A DNA stretch of 64,000 bases from Crossiella sp. CA-258035. GTDB taxonomy: Bacteria; Actinomycetota; Actinomycetes; Mycobacteriales; Pseudonocardiaceae. The position numbers and the translations under genes are program-made. The DNA lies in NCBI RefSeq assembly GCF_030064675.1, contig NZ_CP116413.1, positions 1,025,001 through 1,089,000 on the forward strand, in the 5' to 3' direction. Shown one piece after another: positions 24,731 to 33,933 of the stretch. Position 1 is the stretch's first letter; each line of letters begins with the position of its first letter. Below the pieces are notes generated by a model, which was not told where the DNA came from, made no database searches, and was given only the letters and a program-made list of their open reading frames with translations.

Positions 24731-26257
24731 GACCGCGGCCAGCAGCTCGGCGAGCTGGTGGCGGGGCAGGTCGATCAGCCGGTTGCCCAGGTCCAGGCCG
24801 GGGGTCAGCTCGGCGATCCGGGCGCGGGCCTCGTTCTTGGTCAGGCCGGTCCTGGTCAGCGCCTCCCGCCAGATGTTGCCCGGCTTGCCGTGCGCGCGGT
24901 CCAGCAGGTCGCGCTGGACCTGTTGCGCGGCAGGGGTTTCGGTGATCCGGTCGGCGACGATCACCGCGGACTTCGGGCCGGGCGTGCTGCGCAGGAACCG
25001 CAGCTTGTACTTGCTGGCAACAAGATCCGCCAAGGCGCGCTGGCCGCGTTCGCTGGTGATGTCGGGGTGGTTGTTGTCCACCAGCAGCAGCACCCGGTCC
25101 GCGGAGATGGCCAGCAGGTGCCGCAGCGCCCACGGGCCGGGGTCGGCGGTGGTGTCCACGGCCACCGCGCCGCGGGCGGTCACCGGGGCGGACCAACCCG
25201 GTTGGCGGACAACGACTTCCAGGCCGTCCCTGGCCGCCAGCTCGCGCACCGGGCCGAGCTGGCCCGCGCCGGTGGACTCGATGGACTGCGGGCCGTGGGT
25301 GTAGATGCCGGTCCCGGCAACGGTCTTCTTCGCCTTGGCGGTCGGGCGGCAGACGTAGAGCGAGCTCGCGCTGCCCACCGCCTGGGCGCCCTGGTAGCGG
25401 TCGAAGTCCGGCAGCAGCGCCTCGAACACCAGGCCCAGCCGCAGCAGCTCCTGCTGCACCTTGGCGCCCAGCGCCGGGCTGCGCTCGCTGAAGCCGTAGG
25501 CGATGTGGATCCGCCCGGTGGCCGGATCGCGCAGCGACTCCACCGCGCGGGTGGCGAACAGGCCGATGCCCTCCGGGGTGTAGGGCGGGTCGGTGAAGAC
25601 CAGGTCGGCCCAGCCGGTGGCGGCTGGCGGGAAGCCGAAGCGCAGGTCGGCGTGCAGGCAGTGGATCCGGTGGCCGCGGGCGCGGGCCAGGCCGTCGATG
25701 TGCGCGAGCAGGCGCTCGTCCAGGTCCACCACGGTCACCTGGAGGTCGGGGCGCAGCGCGCACAGCGCCAGCGAGGTCAGGTCGTGGTCGCCGAGGCACA
25801 GCACGCGGGCCTCGTCCAGGTCGTAGCGCTGGGCCAGCCACAGCGCGCGGCGCAGCACCGACTCCGGGGTGGCCGGGACGTGGTCCAGCGCGGGCAGCGG
25901 CGGCGGGCCGTCCGCGATGTCGGACCGGATGGTGGGCAGCAGCCCTGTGTGCTGGCTCACAGAACCGGCAAGCGGGTCTGCCGGTTCCGCCAGTTCGGCC
26001 AGTTCGAAGGCGGCGCGGTAGGCCTGCGCGCGGGCCGGGCGGATGCGGTGCCGGTCGCCGTTGCTCTCCAGGTCGGGGCCGAGCAGGGTCAGCAGCTCCT
26101 CCACCGAGCGGCGCGGGGCGGCTGGCCTGCGGATCAACTCGGCCAGCGGCTGCCAGCCCTCGGCCAGCAGGGCGAGCACACGGCGTAGCCGGCGGCGCCC
26201 CGGTCCGGCCGCGGACAGGTGGGCGGCGAGCTGGTCCAGCGGCGCGTCGACGGTCAC
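24719..26257 (-). CDS. BpsA-like aminopropyltransferase family protein with extra C-terminal region
   Basis: Related to N4-bis(aminopropyl)spermidine synthase, the enzyme of branched polyamine synthesis in thermophilic archaea. N-terminal winged-helix-like part (residues ~1-110), then a Rossmann methyltransferase-like core: VLCLGDHDLTSLALCAL (GDxD motif; the archaeal GDDD has His here), VTVVDLDERLLAHIDGLA, and the active-site-like WADLVFTDPPYTPEGIGLF. At 512 residues it is ~160 longer than the archaeal enzyme; the added C-terminal region (~340-512) resembles no domain I recognise and includes VRQPGWSAPVTARG and HGKPGNIWREALTRTGLTK. The branched-polyamine product in this organism is unproven. 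GTG at 26257 is inferred. Convergent overlap of 12 bp with the GGDEF-EAL gene. Confidence 0.75.
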   Translation of the reverse strand: MTVDAPLDQLAAHLSAAGPGRRRLRRVLALLAEGWQPLAELIRRPAAPRRSVEELLTLLGPDLESNGDRHRIRPARAQAYRAAFELAELAEPADPLAGSVSQHTGLLPTIRSDIADGPPPLPALDHVPATPESVLRRALWLAQRYDLDEARVLCLGDHDLTSLALCALRPDLQVTVVDLDERLLAHIDGLARARGHRIHCLHADLRFGFPPAATGWADLVFTDPPYTPEGIGLFATRAVESLRDPATGRIHIAYGFSERSPALGAKVQQELLRLGLVFEALLPDFDRYQGAQAVGSASSLYVCRPTAKAKKTVAGTGIYTHGPQSIESTGAGQLGPVRELAARDGLEVVVRQPGWSAPVTARGAVAVDTTADPGPWALRHLLAISADRVLLLVDNNHPDITSERGQRALADLVASKYKLRFLRSTPGPKSAVIVADRITETPAAQQVQRDLLDRAHGKPGNIWREALTRTGLTKNEARARIAELTPGLDLGNRLIDLPRHQLAELLAAVSHA

Positions 26258-26380
26258 AAAACGTTTACTGTAAAGGGCTGGCCACTGGGTGTTGACCTCG
26301 CCGTTGTCAGTCCATCGGACTAAGGTCGATTGCTCAGGCGGCGGCCGGCCAGTGGCCGTCACGACCACAGGGGGGCTCGC

Positions 26381-27475
26381 GTGATCGAGTTCCAGGCCGT
26401 GACCAAACGCTTCGATGACGGCACCGTCGCCGTCGACGAGCTGACCCTCTCCGTGCAGGCGGGCACGATCACCGTGTTCGTCGGGCCGTCCGGCTGCGGG
26501 AAGACCACCTCGCTCCGCATGGTCAACCGGATGGTGGAACCCACCTCGGGCACCATCCTGGTCAACGGGAACGACATCAGGGACTCCGACCCGGCGCTGC
26601 TGCGCCGCGGCATCGGCTACGTGATCCAGCAGGCAGGCCTGTTCCCGCACCGCAGCGTGCTGGACAACATCGCCACCGTGCCGCTGCTCTCCGGCTGGAC
26701 CCGGCGCAAGGCGCGGGCCCGCGCCGCCGAGCTGCTGGAGACCGTCGGCCTGCCCTCGGCACTGGGCTCGCGGTACCCCGCGCAGCTCTCCGGCGGGCAG
26801 CAGCAGCGGGTCGGGGTGGCCAGGGCGCTGGCCGCGGACCCGCCGGTGCTGCTCATGGACGAGCCGTTCAGCGCGGTGGATCCCGTTGTGCGCGAAGGAC
26901 TTCAGGACGAGCTGCTGCGGTTGCAGGCCGAGCTGGACAAGACCATCGTCTTCGTCACCCACGACATCGACGAGGCGGTCCGGATCGGCGAGAAGATCGC
27001 GGTGTTCCGGCAGGGCGGCGTGCTCGCCCAGTACGCCACCCCGGCGGAGCTGCTGACCAGGCCCGCCAACGACTTCGTGGCCAACTTCGTGGGCAAGGAC
27101 CGCGGCTACCGCGGACTGTCCTTTGTGGAGGATGGCGAGCTGGACCTGCGTTCGGTGGCCACCGTGCAGGTGGGCGCGCAACGGCGGGCCGGCACCGGCT
27201 GGACGCTGGCGCTGGACGAGCGGAACCAGCCGCGCGGCTGGCTGCCGCCGGAGTCCATCGCGGACGGCCAGGTCGCGGAGGCCTCGCTGGTGCCGGGCGG
27301 TTCGCTGCACGTGCGCGGCACCGCGCTGCGCGGCGCGCTGGACGCGGCGCTGTCCTCGCCCGCCGGGCTCGGCGTGGTGGTGGACGAGCAGGGCGGCTAC
27401 TCCGGCGTGGTCACCGCACAGCAGGTGCTCGACCTGCTGGCGCGGCACCGCGAGCAGGAGACGGGCAGGGTCTGA
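26381..27475 (+). CDS. opuCA: Osmoprotectant ABC transporter ATP-binding protein
   Basis: ATPase of a glycine betaine/choline/proline-type importer. 364 residues: Walker A GPSGCGKTTS, Q-loop YVIQQAGLFPHR, signature QLSGGQQQRVGVARAL, Walker B VLLMDEPFSAVDP, H-loop FVTHDIDEAV. The C-terminal ~120 residues are a degenerate CBS-like region (SLHVRGTALRGALDAAL, GVVVDEQGGYSGVVTAQQVLD) often linked to osmotic sensing. GTG at 26381. First gene of a four-gene operon, followed after 2 bp by the permease; divergent from the BpsA-like gene, with TTTACTGTAAA at 26264-26274 in the shared spacer. Confidence 0.92.
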   Translation: MIEFQAVTKRFDDGTVAVDELTLSVQAGTITVFVGPSGCGKTTSLRMVNRMVEPTSGTILVNGNDIRDSDPALLRRGIGYVIQQAGLFPHRSVLDNIATVPLLSGWTRRKARARAAELLETVGLPSALGSRYPAQLSGGQQQRVGVARALAADPPVLLMDEPFSAVDPVVREGLQDELLRLQAELDKTIVFVTHDIDEAVRIGEKIAVFRQGGVLAQYATPAELLTRPANDFVANFVGKDRGYRGLSFVEDGELDLRSVATVQVGAQRRAGTGWTLALDERNQPRGWLPPESIADGQVAEASLVPGGSLHVRGTALRGALDAALSSPAGLGVVVDEQGGYSGVVTAQQVLDLLARHREQETGRV

Positions 27476-27477
27476 GC

Positions 27478-28149
27478 GTGTTGGACGACTTCAGTCGCTA
27501 CCTCAGCAGCCGGGCGACCCTGGAGGGGGTGCTCAGCGGCCTGCTGGAGCACGTGCTGCTCTCCCTGGTCCCGGTGCTGATCGGCCTGCTGCTGGCCATC
27601 CCGCTCGGCTGGCTGGCCCAGCGCACCCGGTTCCTGCGCACCCTGTTCCTGGGCACCGCCAACATCGTCTACACCGTCCCGTCGCTGGCGCTGTTCGTGG
27701 TGATCCCCGGCCTGCTCGGCACCCGGATCACCGATCCGGTCAACGTGGTGGTGGCGCTGACCGTCTACACCACCGCGCTGCTGGTGCGGCCGGTGATCGA
27801 CGCGCTGGACTCGCTGCCCAACCACGTGATCGCCGCGGCCACCGCGATCGGCTTCAAGCCGGTGCACCGGTTCTTCGCCGTCGACCTGCCGCTGTCCGTG
27901 CCGGTGCTCACCGCGGGCGTGCGGGTGGCCGCGGTCAGCAACATCAGCCTGGTCAGCGTGGGCGCGCTGATCGGCGTCGGCGGGCTCGGCGTGCTGTTCA
28001 CCGACGGGTTCCGGGTGCAGGACTTCCCGCCGATCATCGTCGGCATCGTGCTCACCCTGGTGCTGGCGGCCCTGGTGGATGGGGCGCTGGTGGTGCTGCG
28101 CAAGGTGCTCACCCCGTGGACCAGGGTCGGAACCGGAGGCTCGCTGTGA
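27478..28149 (+). CDS. opuCB: Osmoprotectant ABC transporter permease (1)
   Basis: A 223-residue BPD-type permease with six membrane segments (HVLLSLVPVLIGLLLAIPLGWL near the start, VVVALTVYTTALLVRPVIDAL in the middle). The cytoplasmic EAA loop reads AATAIGFKPVHRFFAVDLPLS and contacts the ATPase. Similar proteins pair with a second permease and a lipoprotein to take up betaine-type solutes. GTG start 2 bp after the opuCA stop; its own stop overlaps the next GTG. Confidence 0.9.
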   Translation: MLDDFSRYLSSRATLEGVLSGLLEHVLLSLVPVLIGLLLAIPLGWLAQRTRFLRTLFLGTANIVYTVPSLALFVVIPGLLGTRITDPVNVVVALTVYTTALLVRPVIDALDSLPNHVIAAATAIGFKPVHRFFAVDLPLSVPVLTAGVRVAAVSNISLVSVGALIGVGGLGVLFTDGFRVQDFPPIIVGIVLTLVLAALVDGALVVLRKVLTPWTRVGTGGSL

Positions 28150-28925
28150 TCCAGCAGTTGATGGACTGGCTGGCCAACCCCGAGCACTGGCGCGGGCCGG
28201 ACGGCCTGCCGAACCGGTTGGTCGAGCACCTCTACTACACGCTGATCGCGGTGTTCGGCGCCGCGGCCATCGGCATCCCGCTGGGCCTGTTCGTCGGGCA
28301 CACCGGGCGCGGCGGGCTGGTGCTGGTCGGCGCCTCCAACGCGATGCGCGCGCTGCCCACGCTGGGCCTGGTGACCTTCCTGTTCCTGCTCGGCGGCGGC
28401 TCCCAGGTCTCCACCCTGATCGCGCTGATCGTGCTCGCGGTGCCGCCGATCCTGGCCGGCACCTACGCGGGCGTGCAGGACACCGACGCCGGGGTGGTGG
28501 ACGCCGCCCGCGGCATGGGCATGACCGGCTGGCAGCGGCTGTGGCAGGTCGAGGTGCCCAACGCGCTGCCGCTGCTGCTGGGCGGCCTGCGCAACGCGAT
28601 GCTGCAGGTGGTGGCGACCGCGGCGGTCGCGGCCTACGTCGGACTCGGGGGACTGGGCCGGGTGCTGCTGGACGGCATGCGGATCTACGACTACCCGAAG
28701 GTGGTGGCGGGCGCGTTCGCGGTGGCGCTGCTCGCGGTGGTGCTGGACCTGCTGCTGGCAGGACTCCAGCGGATCGTGGTGCCGCGCGGCCTGCGGGTGG
28801 CGGCGCGCGCGGCGGCGATCGCCCGCGGCGCGACCAAGGTCCGGGCGAAGTCCAACGGGGACAACAACTCAGCCAAGATCGAGACCCGGGCCGCGGAGTC
28901 CGGTGTCGCTGGAGGGACAAGGTAA
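28146..28925 (+). CDS. opuCD: Osmoprotectant ABC transporter permease (2)
   Basis: A 259-residue second BPD permease: six membrane helices (LYYTLIAVFGAAAIGIPLGLF, TLIALIVLAVPPILAGTYAG) and the EAA loop DAARGMGMTGWQRLWQVEVP. The last ~40 residues form a basic, soluble tail (RVAARAAAIARGATKVRAKS) that most homologues lack. GTG at 28146 overlaps the previous stop (GTGA); its TAA overlaps the ATG of the binding protein. Confidence 0.9.
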   Translation: MIQQLMDWLANPEHWRGPDGLPNRLVEHLYYTLIAVFGAAAIGIPLGLFVGHTGRGGLVLVGASNAMRALPTLGLVTFLFLLGGGSQVSTLIALIVLAVPPILAGTYAGVQDTDAGVVDAARGMGMTGWQRLWQVEVPNALPLLLGGLRNAMLQVVATAAVAAYVGLGGLGRVLLDGMRIYDYPKVVAGAFAVALLAVVLDLLLAGLQRIVVPRGLRVAARAAAIARGATKVRAKSNGDNNSAKIETRAAESGVAGGTR

Positions 28926-29821
28926 TGAAGCGGAACCTGGCGGCGCTGGCCGTGCTGGTCCTGGCCGCGGTGAGCGCCTGCGGGGCGCCATCGGACCCGC
29001 TCAAGGACAACAACGCGCCGGCTGCGGACGGGACGATCAACATCGGCTCGGTCGACTTCCCGGAGAACAAGCTGCTGGCCCAGATCTACGCCACCGTGCT
29101 GCGGGAGGCGGGGGTCAAGTCCGAGGTGGCCAGCCCGGTGTCGGCGCGCGAGGTGGTGCTCAAGGGCCTCAAGGACGGCTCGTTCACCCTGGTGCCCGAC
29201 TACAGCGGCAACCTGTTGCAGGCGCTGGACCCGGCCACCACGCTGACCAAGTCCGAGGACGTCTACAACGCGCTCAAGCAGAAGACCGGCCCGGACCTCG
29301 AGGTGCTGGAGCCCGCGCCGGGCGAGGACAAGGACGTGCTGGTGGTGACCCAGCAGGTGGCCCAGCAGTTCAACCTGAAGTCCATGGCCGACCTGGGCCC
29401 GAAGTGCCCGCAGCTGACCCTGGCCGCGGCCGGCGAGTGGAAGACCCGCTGGGAAGCCAAGATCAAGCAGCTGTACAACTGCACCTTCAAGGAGATCCGC
29501 TCCACCGACGCCGGCGGCCCGGTCACCCTGGACGCGATCAAGGGCGGCTCGGCCCAGGTGGCCAACCTGTTCACCACGGCCTCGGCGATCAGCACCAACA
29601 ACTTCGTGCAGCTGGCCGACCCGAAGAACATGTACCCGGCGCAGAACGTCATCCCGCTGGCCAAGAGCGGCAAGCTCAAGGACGCCGCCAAGCTCGCCCT
29701 GAACCAGATCTCCAAGAAGATCACCACCGAGAAGCTGGCCGCCGCGGTCAAGCGGATCGAGGTGGACAAGGAGAACCCGCAGGACGTGGCCTGGGACTTC
29801 GTGAAGCAGAACGCCGGCTAG
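28925..29821 (+). CDS. opuCC: Osmoprotectant ABC transporter substrate-binding lipoprotein
   Basis: A 298-residue lipoprotein. The signal peptide MKRNLAALAVLVLAA ends in the lipobox VSAC, so Cys19 is lipidated and membrane-anchored outside the cell. The mature part is a type II binding fold of the OpuAC family: INIGSVDFPENKLLAQIYATVL, ASPVSAREVVLKGLKDGSFTL, VPDYSGNLLQALDP, and LTLAAAGEWKTRWEAKIKQLY. The ligand is probably betaine, choline or a related quaternary amine. Last gene of the operon; only 13 bp separate it from the convergent iclR gene. Confidence 0.92.
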   Translation: MKRNLAALAVLVLAAVSACGAPSDPLKDNNAPAADGTINIGSVDFPENKLLAQIYATVLREAGVKSEVASPVSAREVVLKGLKDGSFTLVPDYSGNLLQALDPATTLTKSEDVYNALKQKTGPDLEVLEPAPGEDKDVLVVTQQVAQQFNLKSMADLGPKCPQLTLAAAGEWKTRWEAKIKQLYNCTFKEIRSTDAGGPVTLDAIKGGSAQVANLFTTASAISTNNFVQLADPKNMYPAQNVIPLAKSGKLKDAAKLALNQISKKITTEKLAAAVKRIEVDKENPQDVAWDFVKQNAG

Positions 29822-29834
29822 TAAGCGGCAACAG

Positions 29835-30623
29835 CTAGTTCCCCCGGCCGGGCTGGCCGCCGATCCTGGCGGTCAGCCCGGCCGCGCTTTGCACGGCCTC
29901 GGCGGCCAACTCGGGCCAGTCCTGGCCGCATTCCTGTTCGCACTCGTGCCGGATGGTCAGGCTGATCGCCGCCACCGGTCGCCCGCCGTGGTCGAACACC
30001 GGCACCGCCACCGAGGCGAACCCGGGCGTGACGTGCCCGTCCTCCACCGCCCAGCCGCGCTGCCGTTCCGCGCTCAGCAGCCGCCGCAGCGCGGGCAGGT
30101 CGCGCGGGCCGCGGCCGGTGCGGTCGACGAACGCGCGCGCGGCCGGGAACAGCGCCCTGACCTGCGCGGGCGGCAGGCCGCCGAGGATGGCCCGGCCGGA
30201 GGCGGTGAGCTGGGCCGGGAGCCGCACGCCGACGTCGGTGACCAGGGTCTGCGGCCGGTGCGGCTGTTCTTTCAGCAGGTAGAGGGCTTCCGCGCCGTGC
30301 AGCACGCCCAGGTGCGCGGTGGTGTCCACCCGGTCGACCAGGCGGCGCAGCAGCGGGCGGGCCAGGCGTTCGAGGGGGTCGTGGCGCAGGTAGGCCGAGC
30401 CGAGCTCGAAGGTGGCCACGCCGAGGCCGTAGCGGCGCTCCTCCGCGAGGTGGGTGACAAAACCGGCGCTGACCAGCTCGGTCAGCAGGTGGTAGGTGGT
30501 CGAGCGGGGCAGCTCCAGCTCGCGGGCGATGGCGGCGGCGGAGATCGGCCCGGCCCTGCCCGCCAGCAGCCGCAAGACCGCCAGCCCACGCCGTAGCGCG
30601 GGAATGTCGCTGCTCGCGCCCAC
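29835..30623 (-). CDS. IclR family regulator, probable hut repressor
   Basis: A ~262-residue IclR protein. N-terminal winged helix (ALRRGLAVLRLLAGRAGPISAA, ELPRSTTYHLLTELVSAGFV) and C-terminal effector domain (TTAHLGVLHGAEALYLLKEQ, VRLPAQLTASGRAILGG, PVAAISLTIRHECEQECG). GTG at 30623 is preferred over GTG at 30629 because GAGGA sits 7 nt before it and only 0-1 nt before the other. It is divergent from hutH, with a perfect 16-bp palindrome in between, so it most likely senses histidine or urocanate and controls the hut operon. Confidence 0.88.
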   Translation of the reverse strand: MGASSDIPALRRGLAVLRLLAGRAGPISAAAIARELELPRSTTYHLLTELVSAGFVTHLAEERRYGLGVATFELGSAYLRHDPLERLARPLLRRLVDRVDTTAHLGVLHGAEALYLLKEQPHRPQTLVTDVGVRLPAQLTASGRAILGGLPPAQVRALFPAARAFVDRTGRGPRDLPALRRLLSAERQRGWAVEDGHVTPGFASVAVPVFDHGGRPVAAISLTIRHECEQECGQDWPELAAEAVQSAAGLTARIGGQPGRGN

Positions 30624-30639
30624 CGGCACTCCTCAACAC

Positions 30640-30655
30640 GTCTGGGATCCCAGAC
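30640..30655. promoter_or_regulatory. Perfect 16-bp palindrome, probable IclR operator of hut
   Basis: GTCTGGGATCCCAGAC is a perfect palindrome 17 bp upstream of the iclR start and 55 bp upstream of hutH. IclR proteins bind palindromes of this size as dimers. It can repress both divergent promoters. Binding is inferred from position and symmetry. Confidence 0.7.
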
Positions 30656-30710
30656 AGTGTCACCCCAACCGGGATAGCCGTGCCACTCGGTCACAGGTTC
30701 TGATGGGCAC

Positions 30711-32258
30711 ATGCAGCAACCGGTACCCGTCGGCTTGAAGCCGCTCTCCCGCGAGCAGGTCGTCGCGGTGGCCCGCGGCGGCGCGGCCGTGGAGATCACC
30801 GCGGAGGCCCAGGAGGCCATGGCGGCCACCAGGGCGCACATCGAGGCCCTCGCCGAGGCGACCACGCCCACCTACGGCGTGTCCACCGGCTTCGGCGCGC
30901 TGGCCGTCCGGCACATCCCGCCGGAGAAACGCGCCCAGCTGCAGCGCTCGCTGGTCCGCTCGCACGCCGCCGGCGCCGGGCCGGAGGTGGAGGCCGAGGT
31001 GGTGCGCGCGCTGATGCTGCTCCGCCTGCGCACGCTGACCAGCGGTCACACCGGCATCCGGCCGCGCACCGCGGCGACCATGGCCGCGCTGCTCAACGCG
31101 GGGCTGGTGCCGGTGGTGCACGAGTACGGCTCGCTCGGCTGCTCCGGCGACCTGGCCCCGCTGTCCGCGGTGGCCCTGGCGCTGATGGGCGAGGGCCAGG
31201 TCAGGGACGAGTCCGGGCGGCTGCGCCCGGCCGCCGAGGCCATGCGCGAGCACCGGATCGAACCGGTCCAGCTGGCCGAGAAGGAAGGCCTGGCGCTGAT
31301 CAACGGCACCGACGGCATGCTCGGCATGCTGGTGCTGGCCGCCGCCGACCTGCACCGGCTGCTCGACCTGGCCGACGTCACCGCCGCGATGAGCGTGGAG
31401 GCGCTGCTGGGCACCGACCGGCCGTTCGCCCCCGAGCTCCAGGCGCTGCGCCCGCACCCCGGCCAGGCCCGCTCGGCGGCCCGGATGTTCGCCGCGCTGG
31501 CCGGTTCGCCGATCGTGGCCAGCCACCGCGGCCCGGACTGCACCAGGGTGCAGGACGCCTACTCGCTGCGCTGCTCCCCGCAGGTGCACGGCGCGGCCCG
31601 GGACACCCTGGCCTACGTGGAGACCGTGGCCGAGCGGGAGCTGGCCGCCGCGGTGGACAACCCGGTGGTGCTGGCCGACGGCCGGGTGGAGTCCAACGGC
31701 AACTTCCACGGCGCGCCGGTGGCCTACGCGCTGGACTTCCTGGCCATCCCGGTCGCCGACGTGGCCAGCATCGCCGAGCGGCGCACCGACCGGATGCTGG
31801 ACGTGGCCCGCTCGCACGGGCTGCCGCCGTTCCTGGCCGACGACCCCGGCGTGGACTCCGGCCACATGATCGCCCAGTACACCCAGGCCGCGCTGGTCTC
31901 CGAGCTGAAGCGGCTGGCCAACCCGGCCTCGGTGGACTCCATCCCCAGCTCGGCCATGCAGGAGGACCACGTGTCCATGGGCTGGTCCGCCGCGCGCAAG
32001 CTGCGCAAGGCGGTGGACGGCCTGACCACCGTGCTGGCCATCGAACTGCTCACCGCGGCCCGCGCGCTGGAGCTGCGCGCCCCGCTCGCCCCGGCCCCGG
32101 CCACCGCCGCCGCGCTGCGCGTGCTCCGCGAGCACGTCGCCGGCCCCGGCCCCGACCGCCACCTCGCCCCGGAGATCGCCGCCGCCGAACGCGTGGTGCG
32201 TTCCGGTGAGCTGCACGCCGCGGTCGAGCCATTCCTCTCGACGACTCATGGAGGGTGA
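30711..32258 (+). CDS. hutH: Histidine ammonia-lyase
   Basis: First step of histidine breakdown, giving urocanate and ammonia. The 515-residue protein has the full HAL/PAL fold motifs: [57 protein letters not shown] and [17 protein letters not shown]. The MIO prosthetic group forms from a three-residue turn that reads Cys144-Ser145-Gly146 here instead of the common Ala-Ser-Gly. ATG at 30711. First gene of the operon; hutU begins 1 bp after its stop. Confidence 0.95.
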   Translation: MQQPVPVGLKPLSREQVVAVARGGAAVEITAEAQEAMAATRAHIEALAEATTPTYGVSTGFGALAVRHIPPEKRAQLQRSLVRSHAAGAGPEVEAEVVRALMLLRLRTLTSGHTGIRPRTAATMAALLNAGLVPVVHEYGSLGCSGDLAPLSAVALALMGEGQVRDESGRLRPAAEAMREHRIEPVQLAEKEGLALINGTDGMLGMLVLAAADLHRLLDLADVTAAMSVEALLGTDRPFAPELQALRPHPGQARSAARMFAALAGSPIVASHRGPDCTRVQDAYSLRCSPQVHGAARDTLAYVETVAERELAAAVDNPVVLADGRVESNGNFHGAPVAYALDFLAIPVADVASIAERRTDRMLDVARSHGLPPFLADDPGVDSGHMIAQYTQAALVSELKRLANPASVDSIPSSAMQEDHVSMGWSAARKLRKAVDGLTTVLAIELLTAARALELRAPLAPAPATAAALRVLREHVAGPGPDRHLAPEIAAAERVVRSGELHAAVEPFLSTTHGG

Positions 32259-32259
32259 A

Positions 32260-33933
32260 GTGACCACCGCAGGCCCCCGTCCGGTGCGCGCCGCGCGCGG
32301 CACCGAGCTGACCGCGCGTGACTGGTCCACCGAGGCCGCGCTGCGCATGTTCCACAACAACCTCGACCCCGAGGTGGCCGAGCGCCCGGACGACCTGGTC
32401 GTCTACGGCGGCACCGGCAAGGCCGCCCGCGACTGGAACAGCTTCGACGCGATCACCCGCGAGCTGACCAACCTGGCCCCGGACGAGACGCTGCTGGTGC
32501 AGTCCGGCCGCCCGGTCGGCGTCATGCGCACCCACGAGTGGGCGCCGCGGGTGCTCATCGCCAACTCCAACCTGGTCGGCGACTGGGCCAGCTGGCCGGA
32601 GTTCCGGCGGCTGGAGCAGCTCGGGCTCACCATGTACGGCCAGATGACCGCCGGGTCCTGGATCTACATCGGCACCCAGGGCATCCTGCAGGGCACCTAC
32701 GAGACCTTCGCCGCGGTGGCGAACAAGCGCTTCGGCGGCACCCTGGCCGGCACGCTCACCCTCACCGGCGGACTCGGCGGCATGGGCGGCGCCCAGCCGC
32801 TGGCGGTCACCATGAACGAGGGTGTCGCGCTCTGCGTGGAGGTCGACCCGGACCGCGCCCGCCGCCGCCTGGAGACCCGCTACCTGGACGAGATCGCCGA
32901 GGACCTGGACGACGCGGTCGAGCGCTGCCTGGCGGCCAAGCGGGAGCGGCGTCCGCTGTCCGTGGCGGTGATCGGCAACGCGGCCGAGGTCTTCCCCGAG
33001 CTGCTGCGCCGGGGCGTGGACATCGACGTGGTCACCGACCAGACCTCCGCGCACGACCCGCTGGCCTACCTGCCCAAGGGCGTGGACCTGGCCGACTGGC
33101 ACGACTACGCGGCCAAGAAGCCGGATGAGTTCACCGACCGGTCCCGGGAGTCGATGGCCGAGCAGGTGGAGGCCATGGTCGGGTTCATGGACCGGGGCGC
33201 CGAGGTCTTCGACTACGGCAACTCCATCCGCGGTGAGGCCAAGCTCGGCGGCTACGACCGGGCCTTCGACTTCCCCGGCTTCGTGCCCGCCTACATCCGG
33301 CCGCTGTTCTGCGAGGGCAAGGGCCCGTTCCGCTGGGCCGCGCTCTCCGGCGACCCCAAGGACATCGAGGCCACCGACCGCGCCATCCTGGAGCTGTTCC
33401 CGGAGAACAAGGCGCTGCACCGGTGGATCAAGATGGCCCAGGAGCGGGTCGAGTTCCAGGGCCTGCCCGCCCGGATCTGCTGGCTCGGCTACGGCGAACG
33501 CCACCTGGCCGGGCTGAGGTTCAACGAGATGGTGGCCAGTGGCGAGCTGTCCGCGCCGATCGTGATCGGCCGCGACCACCTGGACTGCGGCTCGGTCGCC
33601 TCCCCGTACCGGGAGACCGAGTCGATGGCCGACGGCTCGGACGCCATCGCGGACTGGCCGCTGCTCAACGCCCTGATCAACACCGCCTCCGGGGCCACCT
33701 GGGTGTCCATCCACCACGGTGGCGGCGTGGGCATCGGCCGCTCCATCCACGCCGGTCAGGTCACCGTGGCCGACGGCACCCCGCTGGCCGCGCAGAAGCT
33801 GGAACGCGTGCTCACCAACGACCCCGGCATGGGCGTCATCCGCCACGTCGACGCGGGCTACTCGCGAGCCGATGAGGTTGCGGCGGAACGCGGTGTGCGG
33901 GTGCCCATGGAAGGGGTAGCAAAGAAGGCATGA
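32260..33933 (+). CDS. hutU: Urocanate hydratase
   Basis: Adds water to urocanate to give imidazolone propionate, using tightly bound NAD. 557 residues, normal for urocanase. Characteristic stretches are [52 protein letters not shown] (NAD-binding glycines), and [23 protein letters not shown] at 32260 is chosen because GGAGGG lies 4 nt upstream; an ATG at 32248 is possible. The stop overlaps the ATG of the next gene. Confidence 0.95.
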   Translation: MTTAGPRPVRAARGTELTARDWSTEAALRMFHNNLDPEVAERPDDLVVYGGTGKAARDWNSFDAITRELTNLAPDETLLVQSGRPVGVMRTHEWAPRVLIANSNLVGDWASWPEFRRLEQLGLTMYGQMTAGSWIYIGTQGILQGTYETFAAVANKRFGGTLAGTLTLTGGLGGMGGAQPLAVTMNEGVALCVEVDPDRARRRLETRYLDEIAEDLDDAVERCLAAKRERRPLSVAVIGNAAEVFPELLRRGVDIDVVTDQTSAHDPLAYLPKGVDLADWHDYAAKKPDEFTDRSRESMAEQVEAMVGFMDRGAEVFDYGNSIRGEAKLGGYDRAFDFPGFVPAYIRPLFCEGKGPFRWAALSGDPKDIEATDRAILELFPENKALHRWIKMAQERVEFQGLPARICWLGYGERHLAGLRFNEMVASGELSAPIVIGRDHLDCGSVASPYRETESMADGSDAIADWPLLNALINTASGATWVSIHHGGGVGIGRSIHAGQVTVADGTPLAAQKLERVLTNDPGMGVIRHVDAGYSRADEVAAERGVRVPMEGVAKKA

